The notes under the pieces: model-generated
Database searches by the model: none
Told to the model about the DNA's origin: nothing
Seen by the model: the letters and a program-made list of their open reading frames with translations, nothing else
DNA from: Planctomycetaceae bacterium
Lineage (GTDB): Bacteria > Planctomycetota > Planctomycetia > Planctomycetales > Planctomycetaceae
Assembly: GCA_003503535.1 (NCBI GenBank)
Contig: DOCI01000353.1
Coordinates: 18,326 to 24,162 of the forward strand
Length of the DNA: 5,837 nt
Reading direction: 5' to 3'
Translations under genes and position numbers: made by a program
Shown here: piece by piece, positions 1-5,833 of the stretch
Position numbering within the stretch: the first letter of the stretch is position 1
Layout: every line of letters begins with the position of its first letter

Positions 1-1
1 C

Positions 2-892
2 ATTTCCTATACGAACGAACGTCCTTTGAATGTGCCGTTGCGGTTTGAAAACTGGACACTGATTGATTTCCTGTGCGACTATCATCCCCATGTCGCGCGT
101 GCCAACTGGGAGAAAGTCTGTCAGGAAGGTTGTATTCGAGATCGCGGTCAAAGCCTTGATGAACAGTCTGTTCTCCGTCCCGGTCAGCGACTCCTGCGAC
201 TGGAACCCAATACGATTGAGCCCGATGTGAATGCCGATATTCGCATTCTGGACTGGGATGAACCTCTGGTCGTCTTTGAAAAGCCGGCTCCTTTGCCGAT
301 GCATCCCTGCGGGCGATTCAACCGTAACAGCATGACATCAATCCTTGATCTCGCTTTCCCAGAAATTCAATTACGCCCTGCTCACCGGCTCGATGCGAAT
401 ACAACCGGGTTGGTCCTGTTTACGTCTCATCGAGATATTTCTAAGCGTGTTCAACGTCAATTTGAAAAAGGGCAGGCTCGCAAGACTTACTTGTGTCGAG
501 TGACTGGTCAACCTGAGTGGAATGAGTTTGTCTGCAGTGAAGCGATTTCTCGCGTACCTAACGAGGGTGGGTTTCGTGGAATAGATAACGAAAACGGTGA
601 TGCCGCCGAAACAAAGTTTCGTGTCCTCGAACGATATGAAAATGGGGAATCGTTAATTGAAGCTCGTCCCATCACTGGTCGAACGAATCAGATCCGTGTC
701 CATTTATGGTCTCTGGGAGTTCCGATCTGTGGAGATCCGGTCTATCTTCCGAATGGGCAATGGGGTGATCGCCAAACGCTGACGGTGAACGATCCTCCGA
801 TGTGTCTTCATGCCTGGAAGTTGACATTCAACGATCCAGAAACAAATCAGGAACGGAGTTATGAATCCAATCGACCAGTCTGGGCGGAATAA
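2..892 (+). CDS. RluA-family RNA pseudouridine synthase (5' end possibly outside window)
   Basis: Converts specific uridines in rRNA or tRNA to pseudouridine in the cytoplasm; the exact target cannot be told from sequence. Numbering from a TTG at 26, an S4-like RNA-binding region covers about residues 5-60 ([10 protein letters not shown], then VLRPGQRLL). The catalytic domain follows from about 73. It has the RluA signature [13 protein letters not shown] at 120-132 with catalytic Asp123, the KTYLCRV strand at 153-159, the [14 protein letters not shown] motif at 214-227, and LHAWKLTF at 261-268. Length (288 residues) is normal for the family. The frame stays open from base 2, and neither TTG 26 nor the bases before it show a Shine-Dalgarno sequence. 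The real start is therefore probably a little upstream of the window, with only a short N-terminal stretch missing. The gene ends with tandem stops TAA TAG. The family is certain; the subfamily (RluA, RluC or RluD type) is not assigned. Confidence 0.93.
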   Translation: MSYTNERPLNVPLRFENWTLIDFLCDYHPHVARANWEKVCQEGCIRDRGQSLDEQSVLRPGQRLLRLEPNTIEPDVNADIRILDWDEPLVVFEKPAPLPMHPCGRFNRNSMTSILDLAFPEIQLRPAHRLDANTTGLVLFTSHRDISKRVQRQFEKGQARKTYLCRVTGQPEWNEFVCSEAISRVPNEGGFRGIDNENGDAAETKFRVLERYENGESLIEARPITGRTNQIRVHLWSLGVPICGDPVYLPNGQWGDRQTLTVNDPPMCLHAWKLTFNDPETNQERSYESNRPVWAE

Positions 893-997
893 TAGATCAC
901 ATTTGTGTCATCCGATGAGAGAACAGTACTTGGATCAATGATGATTTATTTCGAAATTAAAATTCATGACTCAGCTCCTCAGACAATGCCTCACCCA

Positions 998-1025
998 TCG
1001 ACAATTTGTTTCTGAGTGTAATAAT
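998..1025 (+). promoter_or_regulatory. Candidate sigma70-like promoter for the PQQ-like/HlyD/mfnF operon
   Basis: TCGACA (998-1003) differs from the -35 consensus at one base, and AATAAT (1020-1025) differs from the -10 consensus at one base, with a 16-base spacing. It lies 44 bases before the preferred start of the propeller gene, which fits a short leader. AT-rich spacers give such matches by chance, and planctomycete promoters are poorly defined, so this is a weak prediction. Confidence 0.28.
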
Positions 1026-1059
1026 TCGTAAGTAAAATTTGAGATACGAGCCTTTTGAT

Positions 1060-1063
1060 GGAG
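1060..1063 (+). promoter_or_regulatory. Ribosome binding site deciding the propeller gene start
   Basis: GGAG lies 6 bases before the ATG at 1070 and only 3 before the ATG at 1067. This favours 1070, or less likely 1067, over the upstream TTG 1055 and ATG 1058, before which I see only a poor match. The chosen start also gives the cleaner signal peptide. Confidence 0.5.
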
Positions 1064-1069
1064 CGGATG

Positions 1070-2410
1070 ATGAGTCGATTGAGAACAGTTGTGGTCTGGC
1101 TTGGTTTGATCAGTATTAGCCTCTGGAATGCGACCGCTCAGGCAGAGGACTGGCCTCAATGGCAGGGGCCGCAACGAGATAGTGTCTGGCGTGAAACAGG
1201 GATTGTTAAAAAATTTCCCGAAGCTGGGCCTGAAATTCAGTGGCGAACAAACATCGGACTCGGCTTTTCCGGCCCAGTTGTTGTCGGCGATAAAGTTTTC
1301 GTCTTCGATTATCTTCACGACGGCGGAGATTTGACTCCCAGTGCTTCTGTCCGAAATCGATTGATTGGTCAGGAACGTATTGCCTGTCTGGATGCCAAAA
1401 CGGGTGAGCAACTCTGGGAATACAAATACGATTGTCCCTATTTTATTTCCTATCCATCCGGCCCCCGCTGTACTCCAACCGTCCATGAGGGGTTTGTTTA
1501 TACGGTTGGGGCAGAAGGAAATTTGACCTGCCTGAATGCCAGGAACGGGAAAAAGATCTGGGCCAAGTCACTCAAGGAACAGTACCCACTCGAAGAGACT
1601 CCGATCTGGGGATACTCGAGCCATCCGCTCGTCGATGGCGATCTGCTGTACTGTCTGGCGGGTGGTGAAGGAAGTGTTGTTGTGGCTTTTAATCGGAAGA
1701 CGGGAGAAGAAGTCTGGAAGAATCTTTCTTCACCTCAACCCGGGTACTCTCCGCCCACAATGATCGAACATGGCGGAACAAAGCAGTTAATTGTCTGGGA
1801 TCCGGAATCGCTGAACAGTCTGAATCCGATTGACGGGACTTTATACTGGTCACAACCACTCAAGCCGGATTACACAATGTCGGTTATGTCGCCTCGCCTT
1901 TCTGGTGACTACCTGTACGCTGCAGGCATTGGTGATGTCGGAGCCGTATTCAAACTGGGGACTGATGCCAATGGTCAGCCGATGTCTGAAGAAGTCTGGC
2001 GGGGAACGGGTCGTACGGGAATTTACCCGGGGAACAGCACTCCGTTCATTGAAGACGGTGTGATTTACGGATGCAATATCCGGCCGGGAAGTTACATGGC
2101 TGCGGACCTTCTGACTGGAGAGCGTCTCTGGGAAACAACAGAGCTGATTTCCGGCGAACGTCCAGCCGCGCACGCGACAGCTTTTACCGTGAAAAATGGG
2201 AACCAGTTTATTCTCTTTACGGAAAAAGGAGATCTCGTGATCACGAAACTGGGCCGAAATGGATTCCGGGAAATCTCCCGGGCTCATGTCATCGAGCCGA
2301 CCGGCGATGCTTTTGGGCGTCCTGTTGTCTGGACGCATCCGGCTTACGCCAACAAATGCTGTTATGTTCGCAACGATAATGAAATTATCTGTGTCAATCT
2401 GGCTGAGTGA
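1070..2410 (+). CDS. Secreted PQQ-like beta-propeller repeat protein
   Basis: Predicted exported beta-propeller of the outer-membrane-biogenesis-protein-BamB-like/PQQ-repeat superfamily; substrate and activity unknown. From the ATG at 1070 a Sec signal peptide covers residues 1-25: SRLR basic start, hydrophobic core TVVVWLGLISISLW, and an AQA cleavage site before EDW. The mature protein opens with DWPQWQGPQRDSVWRETG, typical of planctomycete secreted propellers. At least five blades show the hallmark xDxxTGxxxW pattern: LDAKTGEQLW (107-116), LNARNGKKIW (155-164), FNRKTGEEVW (207-216), LNPIDGTLYW (251-260) and DLLTGERLW (346-354). The C-terminal strand NEIICVNLAE probably closes the propeller. 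I see no haem-binding CXXCH or quinoprotein dehydrogenase motif, so a binding or scaffold role is likelier than a PQQ enzyme. The start at 1070 is preferred because GGAG at 1060-1063 sits 6 bases upstream; TTG 1055, ATG 1058 and ATG 1067 are in-frame alternatives. It is the first gene of a tight set with the adaptor gene. Confidence 0.9.
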   Translation: MSRLRTVVVWLGLISISLWNATAQAEDWPQWQGPQRDSVWRETGIVKKFPEAGPEIQWRTNIGLGFSGPVVVGDKVFVFDYLHDGGDLTPSASVRNRLIGQERIACLDAKTGEQLWEYKYDCPYFISYPSGPRCTPTVHEGFVYTVGAEGNLTCLNARNGKKIWAKSLKEQYPLEETPIWGYSSHPLVDGDLLYCLAGGEGSVVVAFNRKTGEEVWKNLSSPQPGYSPPTMIEHGGTKQLIVWDPESLNSLNPIDGTLYWSQPLKPDYTMSVMSPRLSGDYLYAAGIGDVGAVFKLGTDANGQPMSEEVWRGTGRTGIYPGNSTPFIEDGVIYGCNIRPGSYMAADLLTGERLWETTELISGERPAAHATAFTVKNGNQFILFTEKGDLVITKLGRNGFREISRAHVIEPTGDAFGRPVVWTHPAYANKCCYVRNDNEIICVNLAE

Positions 2411-2412
2411 TT

Positions 2413-2424
2413 GGGAGAAGTAGG
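2413..2424 (+). promoter_or_regulatory. Purine-rich ribosome binding region deciding the adaptor start
   Basis: GGGAGAAGTAGG precedes ATG 2431; its GGGAG core is 13 bases away and the TAGG 6 bases away. Because it lies downstream of the overlapping GTG at 2407, it supports starting at ATG 2431 rather than at the GTG. Reinitiation after the upstream stop at 2408-2410 is also possible at this distance. Confidence 0.4.
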
Positions 2425-2430
2425 TTTCGT

Positions 2431-3384
2431 ATGAAACAGACCAGGAATTTACTTAAAGGGTTGAGTGGCCAGTGGCTGGTGGCTGGTGGGCAGATGGGGA
2501 TGGTCTGCTTTTTTTTCTTAATGATCGCTACTGGACCTTCGATTGAAGCAGAAGAGATTGTTGCCGAATCGACATTTCTTTCTGTTTTACACTCGGCTGA
2601 AATTCCTGCTCGTGATTTGGGGATCCTCGAAAAACTCGAAGTTAAAGAGGGACAGAAGGTCAAAGCCGGAGCAAAGCTGGCGAGTTTGAATCAGACCGAA
2701 GCTCAACTGGAGTTGAAACTGGCAACGGGTCAGTTGAATGTAGCTCGGGAAGAAGCCGATAATGAGATCAGTCAGTCACTGGCCAGGAAGACAATTGAAG
2801 TGGCCCAGGCGGAATTGAAACGGGCTCAGGAAGCGAATCTCAAGTATCCGGAAACGGTTTCTCTGACAGAAGTCGATCGACTCCGACTCATCTCAGAAAA
2901 AGCAGTGCTCGATTACGATCAAGCCGTTCATGAACAGCGAATGCGAAAGTTGACCGCTGATTTGAAGGAAATCGAGCAGGAAATTGCCCAGGCGAATCTC
3001 GAACGAAGAACGATCAAATCCCCGCTGGATGGCAGTATCGAAAAGATCTATGTTCGCCCCGGCGAATGGGTTCAACCGGGGACAACGCTGTTGCGGGTGG
3101 TCGATGTTTCCACGTTGCGAGCCGAGGCAATCTTGCCAGCTGAGTATCGATATCTCGATTTGATCCAGACGCGAGTGAGTGTCGAAGTCAAAACAGGAGA
3201 ATCCGGCGAGAAGTCCTCTATCGTTGAAGGAAAGATCACGTTTATGCATCCAGAGTTCGACCCGATAGACGGATCTTTTCGGCTCTGGGCGGAACTGGAT
3301 AACACACGAGAGCTCCTCAGCCCAGGGGAATCTGTCACCATGACGATTCATTTGGGGGAAAAGATGCCCGCTGATCAGCCATGA
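2431..3384 (+). CDS. HlyD/RND-type periplasmic adaptor (membrane fusion protein)
   Basis: Expected to bridge an inner-membrane transporter and the outer envelope in an efflux or secretion system. From ATG 2431, residues 1-40 form a signal peptide (KQTRNLLK basic start, core MVCFFFLMIA, site SIEA before EEI). The first half of the biotinyl-lipoyl barrel-sandwich is at about 58-86 (LEVKEGQKVKAGAKLASL). An Ala/Glu/Lys/Gln-rich coiled-coil hairpin runs about 90-190. The second lipoyl half follows at 196-223 (SPLDGSIEKIYVRPGEWVQP), and a beta-barrel runs from about 226 to 310, with SPGESVTMTIHLG near the end. At 317 residues it is on the short side for RND adaptors. ATG 2431 is 20 bases after the upstream stop and is preceded by GGGAGAAGTAGG. 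An in-frame GTG at 2407 overlaps that stop (GTGA) but lacks an SD sequence. Its own stop overlaps the next start as ATGA. No permease or TolC-like gene is beside it, so the partner is unknown. An ABC-type or macrolide-type adaptor is equally possible. Confidence 0.88.
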   Translation: MKQTRNLLKGLSGQWLVAGGQMGMVCFFFLMIATGPSIEAEEIVAESTFLSVLHSAEIPARDLGILEKLEVKEGQKVKAGAKLASLNQTEAQLELKLATGQLNVAREEADNEISQSLARKTIEVAQAELKRAQEANLKYPETVSLTEVDRLRLISEKAVLDYDQAVHEQRMRKLTADLKEIEQEIAQANLERRTIKSPLDGSIEKIYVRPGEWVQPGTTLLRVVDVSTLRAEAILPAEYRYLDLIQTRVSVEVKTGESGEKSSIVEGKITFMHPEFDPIDGSFRLWAELDNTRELLSPGESVTMTIHLGEKMPADQP

Positions 3385-4415
3385 CCGACCAATCTTCCGA
3401 AAATATTATCGGTCTGGATTTGGGGGGAGCGAATCTTAAGTTTGCGGATCGCCATGGTCGAGCCCAGTCGATTCCCTTCCCGCTTTGGAAATCCTGGTGT
3501 GAACTCGAAGTGGTTCTCCGAAATGCATTCCGGCAGTTTGAACCTGCTAAGTTGATCGCATTAACGATGACAGGGGAACTGGCCGATTGCTTTGCGAATG
3601 CAGCCGAAGGTGTAGAGTATTTAATCAAAACAACAGTGGCTGCCGCGAATGGAATCCCGGTAGTCGTCTGGCAAACCTCTGGGGAATTCGTTTCGCCAGA
3701 AGTCGGCTGTGAATTTCCCATGCTGACAGCCGCAGCGAACTGGATGGCACTGGCGACCTGGGTGGCTCGGGCTCTTGAAGCTGACGAAACGGGACTGTTG
3801 ATTGATATTGGATCGACAACGACCGACATTATTCCGCTGTGTGATGGTTTTGCCTGCCCAAGCGGTTTGACCGACTACGAACGAATTCGCACCGGAGAAC
3901 TTGTTTATACCGGCGGGCAGCGAACACCTCTGTGTGCGGTTTCCGATTCTGTTCGGCTTGATGATGTGGAATTTCCACTGGCAGCCGAGTTGTTCGCAAC
4001 GATGCTCGATGTCTATTTGATTCTGGAAGAAATTCCAGAAGATTCCACGGATTTGAATACGGCAGACGGAAGACCAGCAGATATCAAACATGCCCGGCAA
4101 CGATTGGCACGTATGGTTTGCGCAGGCGAACATCAACTGAGTCAATCGCAACTCACGGAGATGTCCCTGCAGTTCAAGGAGAGTCAACAGGAGTTGGTAT
4201 CCCGGCAGCTTCGGTTGGTATTGAAATCACTTTCTGCTCCGCCTCGACAAATTATTCTTTCTGGAAGCAGTGAATTTATTGGGCAAGCCGTGGTGAAATC
4301 CTGTCCTGAATTGAGTGATGTGAATCTGCTTTCACTCCCGCAAATGCTCGGCCCCGAACTTGCCTCTGCCGCCTGTGCCCATGCTCTTGTTCAGCTGGCT
4401 AATGAACGAGTTTAG
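3381..4415 (+). CDS. mfnF: MfnF-like H4MPT-linked C1 transfer pathway protein (hydantoinase/oxoprolinase ASKHA fold)
   Basis: Matches the family annotated as H4MPT-linked C1 transfer pathway protein. Its archaeal member MfnF joins an aminomethyl-furan diphosphate to gamma-glutamyl-tyramine in methanofuran synthesis. In bacteria the homolog is expected to make a methylofuran-type carrier used by the formyltransferase/hydrolase complex of C1 oxidation; that role is inferred here. Visible motifs are the first phosphate loop GLDLGGANLKF (11-21), MTGELADCF (63-71), AANWMALA (118-125), the second phosphate loop IDIGSTTTDIIP (141-152), RTGELVYTGGQRTPLCAV (170-187), TADGRPADIKHARQRLARMV (227-246) and the adenosine-type loop LSGSSEFIGQAV (293-304). 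There is no signal peptide, so it is cytoplasmic. The 344-residue length is usual for the family. The ATG overlaps the adaptor stop as ATGA, implying translational coupling. No other methanofuran or methanopterin gene is within the window. Fold and family are sure; the precise reaction in this organism is less so. Confidence 0.87.
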   Translation: MTDQSSENIIGLDLGGANLKFADRHGRAQSIPFPLWKSWCELEVVLRNAFRQFEPAKLIALTMTGELADCFANAAEGVEYLIKTTVAAANGIPVVVWQTSGEFVSPEVGCEFPMLTAAANWMALATWVARALEADETGLLIDIGSTTTDIIPLCDGFACPSGLTDYERIRTGELVYTGGQRTPLCAVSDSVRLDDVEFPLAAELFATMLDVYLILEEIPEDSTDLNTADGRPADIKHARQRLARMVCAGEHQLSQSQLTEMSLQFKESQQELVSRQLRLVLKSLSAPPRQIILSGSSEFIGQAVVKSCPELSDVNLLSLPQMLGPELASAACAHALVQLANERV

Positions 4416-4500
4416 ATCATTATTAAATGGAGACTTCACTCAAATGAGCCTAAAAAATAGTAAAACTCTGAGCAAATACCGCATTTCATGGCAAAAATGC
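4416..4500. other. Convergent intergenic spacer
   Basis: This AT-rich spacer of 85 bases lies between the mfnF-like gene (+) and the bioF-like gene (-). It holds a short inverted repeat, CTCA-AA-TGAG, at 4439-4448, an A6 run at 4452-4457, and the hairpin described in the separate terminator entry. I see no small gene in it. Confidence 0.6.
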
Positions 4501-4511
4501 TCATATTTTTT
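4470..4511 (+). terminator. Weak candidate rho-independent terminator, possibly bidirectional
   Basis: GCATTT (4481-4486) pairs with AAATGC (4495-4500) around an 8-base loop, and alternatively GAGCA (4470-4474) pairs with TGCTC (4498-4502). On the plus strand T6 follows at 4506-4511, inside the 3' end of the convergent bioF-like gene. On the minus strand the hairpin is followed by TTTTA and then T6 (4457-4452). The stems are short and AT-rich, so stability is low; the convergent position is the main support. Confidence 0.35.
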
Positions 4512-5718
4512 CGACTGATGATTCCTGCAAATCCTGAAGTGCTTTGATCAACTTATCAGTGGATTTTTCAGGATGGATAGAACTGAGAGTTATTCGCAGT
4601 CGTGCTGTTCCCTGCGGAACTGTTGGTGGTCGGATTGCACCGACGAGTAAGCCTCGGGATTCCAATTCTTTTGCCCATTCCATCGTCTTCTCTTCATTCT
4701 GCAATACGACTGGAATGATGGGGGAATTTTCTTGCCCAAGGACTTCAAAGCCAGAATTTTTCAGGTTAAGACGAAACTCGCGGGATTGGTTTCGCAACTT
4801 TGAGATGTGTTGCGGATGTGCCTGCAACTGTTTAATAGCCGCAGTCGCAGCTGCACAGGCGGCGATTGATAAGCCGGTGGAAAACATCAGAGGGCGAGAT
4901 GTGTTCCACAAGAGTCGAATGGTTTCGGCTGCACCTGCAACAAATCCACCTTGAGAACCGAGGGCTTTGCTGAAGGTGCCGATGCGGACGGGAATTCGCC
5001 GTTCGATGAGTTCATCAGTCAATTCCCCCTGCTCACGAAACTGACCGATTAGACCTTGTCCGCTGGAGCCGTACACTCCAGTGGAGTGAGCCTCATCACA
5101 GATAAGATACGCATCGAACTCCTCAGCAAGTTGCACCAGTTCCACCAGCGGAGTGAGCGTCCCGTCCATACCGAAAACGGTCTCCGTCACAATCCAGCGA
5201 CGGACTTTTTCCGATTGAGATTTCGTTAACTCTCGTCGAAGTGTCGTCAAATCTTCGTGGCGATATACTCTCAGTTTTGCTTTGGAGAGTCGACAACCAT
5301 CAATCAGGCAGGCATGATTCAGACGATCACAGAAGAGGATGTCCTCTTCTTGAACCAGCGATGCAATCGCTCCCTGACAGGCGGCATATCCCGACGAACA
5401 GAGAAGGATATCGCCGACGGCCTCAAAGTTCCGCAGAGCATCGCTCAAGTCTTGATGAGCGGGCGTCCAACCGGAGATCAGCACACTGGCACGAGCACCG
5501 ACACCATATTGCTCAATTGCTTGAATTGCTGTCGATTGGATTGCAGGATTATGTGAGAAACCATGATAGTCGTTACTGGAAAAATCCCAGAGTTCCCGAC
5601 CCTCAATACGACACCGCCCCTGCCCAAGCGGCTCGACAACCCGCCGCATTCGGAGCAAATTCTGTTCTTTGATCGCGTTGAGTCGATCCCGAACATCATC
5701 GTGGAAGGAGTTGCTCAC
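4501..5718 (-). CDS. bioF: 8-amino-7-oxononanoate synthase (BioF-like alpha-oxoamine synthase)
   Basis: PLP enzyme of the alpha-oxoamine synthase family, expected to condense pimeloyl-ACP or -CoA with L-alanine to 8-amino-7-oxononanoate, the first step of biotin ring assembly, in the cytoplasm. Visible motifs are FSSNDYHGF (46-54), SSGYAACQGAI (108-118), DRLNHACLIDG with His135 (131-141), VFGMDGTLTPL (181-191), DEAHSTG with Asp208 and His211 (208-214), the PLP-lysine motif GTFSKALGSQGG with Lys251 (247-258), and the C-terminal AIRPPTVPQGTARLRI (361-376), which favours BioF over 2-amino-3-ketobutyrate ligase. The length of 405 is normal. The start is GTG at 5718. An in-frame stop at 5743-5745 rules out anything much further upstream, and the next ATG (residue 24) would cut into the conserved N-terminus. 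I see no good Shine-Dalgarno before the GTG. It is convergent to the operon, with no other bio gene adjacent. Another alpha-oxoamine synthase with a different acyl substrate remains possible. Confidence 0.87.
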   Translation of the reverse strand: MSNSFHDDVRDRLNAIKEQNLLRMRRVVEPLGQGRCRIEGRELWDFSSNDYHGFSHNPAIQSTAIQAIEQYGVGARASVLISGWTPAHQDLSDALRNFEAVGDILLCSSGYAACQGAIASLVQEEDILFCDRLNHACLIDGCRLSKAKLRVYRHEDLTTLRRELTKSQSEKVRRWIVTETVFGMDGTLTPLVELVQLAEEFDAYLICDEAHSTGVYGSSGQGLIGQFREQGELTDELIERRIPVRIGTFSKALGSQGGFVAGAAETIRLLWNTSRPLMFSTGLSIAACAAATAAIKQLQAHPQHISKLRNQSREFRLNLKNSGFEVLGQENSPIIPVVLQNEEKTMEWAKELESRGLLVGAIRPPTVPQGTARLRITLSSIHPEKSTDKLIKALQDLQESSVEKI

Positions 5719-5790
5719 AGGTTGTAGTCTTAATTCCGAGCTTTAACTTATTTTTAAATTGGACTGCAGAAAAACGCGGATGAAAAAGAA
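5719..5790. promoter_or_regulatory. AT-rich upstream region of the bioF-like gene
   Basis: This region is the 5' side of the minus-strand bioF-like gene and must hold its leader, and its promoter if that lies nearby. It is AT-rich, with a TTTAAAAATAAG stretch on the minus strand (about 5757-5746), and it contains no coding frame. I could not identify a convincing -35/-10 pair, a BirA-type operator or a ribosome binding site. Confidence 0.3.
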
Positions 5791-5793
5791 TCT

Positions 5794-5833
5794 CCGGGGT
5801 GGCGGCGCGCTCCGCTACAGCGGAAGCCCCCGA
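5794..5833. repeat. GC-rich palindromic (REP-like) element at the window edge
   Basis: An inner hairpin has TCCGCT (5811-5816) facing AGCGGA (5819-5824), effectively a TCCGC/GCGGA stem with a TACA loop. It is extended by GC (5809-5810) pairing with GC (5826-5827) past one bulged A. An outer arm CGGGG (5795-5799) can pair with CCCCG (5828-5832), leaving an asymmetric GC-rich interior (5800-5808). Its composition contrasts sharply with the AT-rich flanks. It could be an interspersed palindromic repeat, or part of a terminator for a gene to the right, since on the minus strand it is followed a few bases later by T5. Only one copy is visible here. Confidence 0.45.

Larger units (their letters stand above)
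893..1069. other. Intergenic spacer between pseudouridine synthase and the three-gene operon
   Basis: This is an AT-rich spacer of 177 bases with no supportable gene; the minus-strand frame crossing it is a shadow of the propeller gene. It contains a perfect 10-base palindrome, ATTTCGAAAT, at 948-957, and a small inverted repeat CACA-TT-TGTG at 898-907 just after the preceding stop codons. The small repeat is too short and lacks a T-run, so it is not a convincing terminator. A candidate promoter lies at 998-1025. Confidence 0.6.

Noticed and set aside
898..907. CACA-TT-TGTG inverted repeat after the pseudouridine synthase as a terminator
   Set aside because: It has only a four-base stem with a two-base loop and no following T-run; this is not enough to call.
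1055..1069. TTG 1055 or ATG 1058 as the start of the propeller gene
   Set aside because: They lack a good upstream Shine-Dalgarno, whereas GGAG at 1060-1063 is well placed for ATG 1070; the extra residues add nothing to the signal peptide.
971..1486. Minus-strand open frame of 171 codons over the propeller gene start and upstream spacer
   Set aside because: It is antisense to the clearly conserved propeller gene, has no recognisable domain, and its composition fits a shadow frame.
1850..2338. Minus-strand open frame of 162 codons inside the propeller gene
   Set aside because: It is fully antisense to conserved blade repeats, with no family resemblance and no ribosome binding site that I can see.
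1070..2410. PQQ-dependent alcohol dehydrogenase (methanol dehydrogenase-like) linked to the C1 gene nearby
   Set aside because: It is tempting because of the mfnF-like neighbour, but the protein is about 150 residues shorter than such enzymes and I see no vicinal-Cys disulfide ring or catalytic Asp context; it fits the non-enzymatic PQQ-like propellers.
3335..4187. Two long minus-strand frames over the mfnF-like gene (3335-3829 and 3621-4187)
   Set aside because: Both overlap the mfnF-like gene, whose motifs are intact across the whole length, and they overlap each other; they are shadows.
5241..5672. Plus-strand frame of 143 codons antisense to the bioF-like gene N-terminal half
   Set aside because: The minus strand here encodes conserved PLP-enzyme motifs; the plus frame is rich in Arg/His/Ser, as expected of antisense translation.
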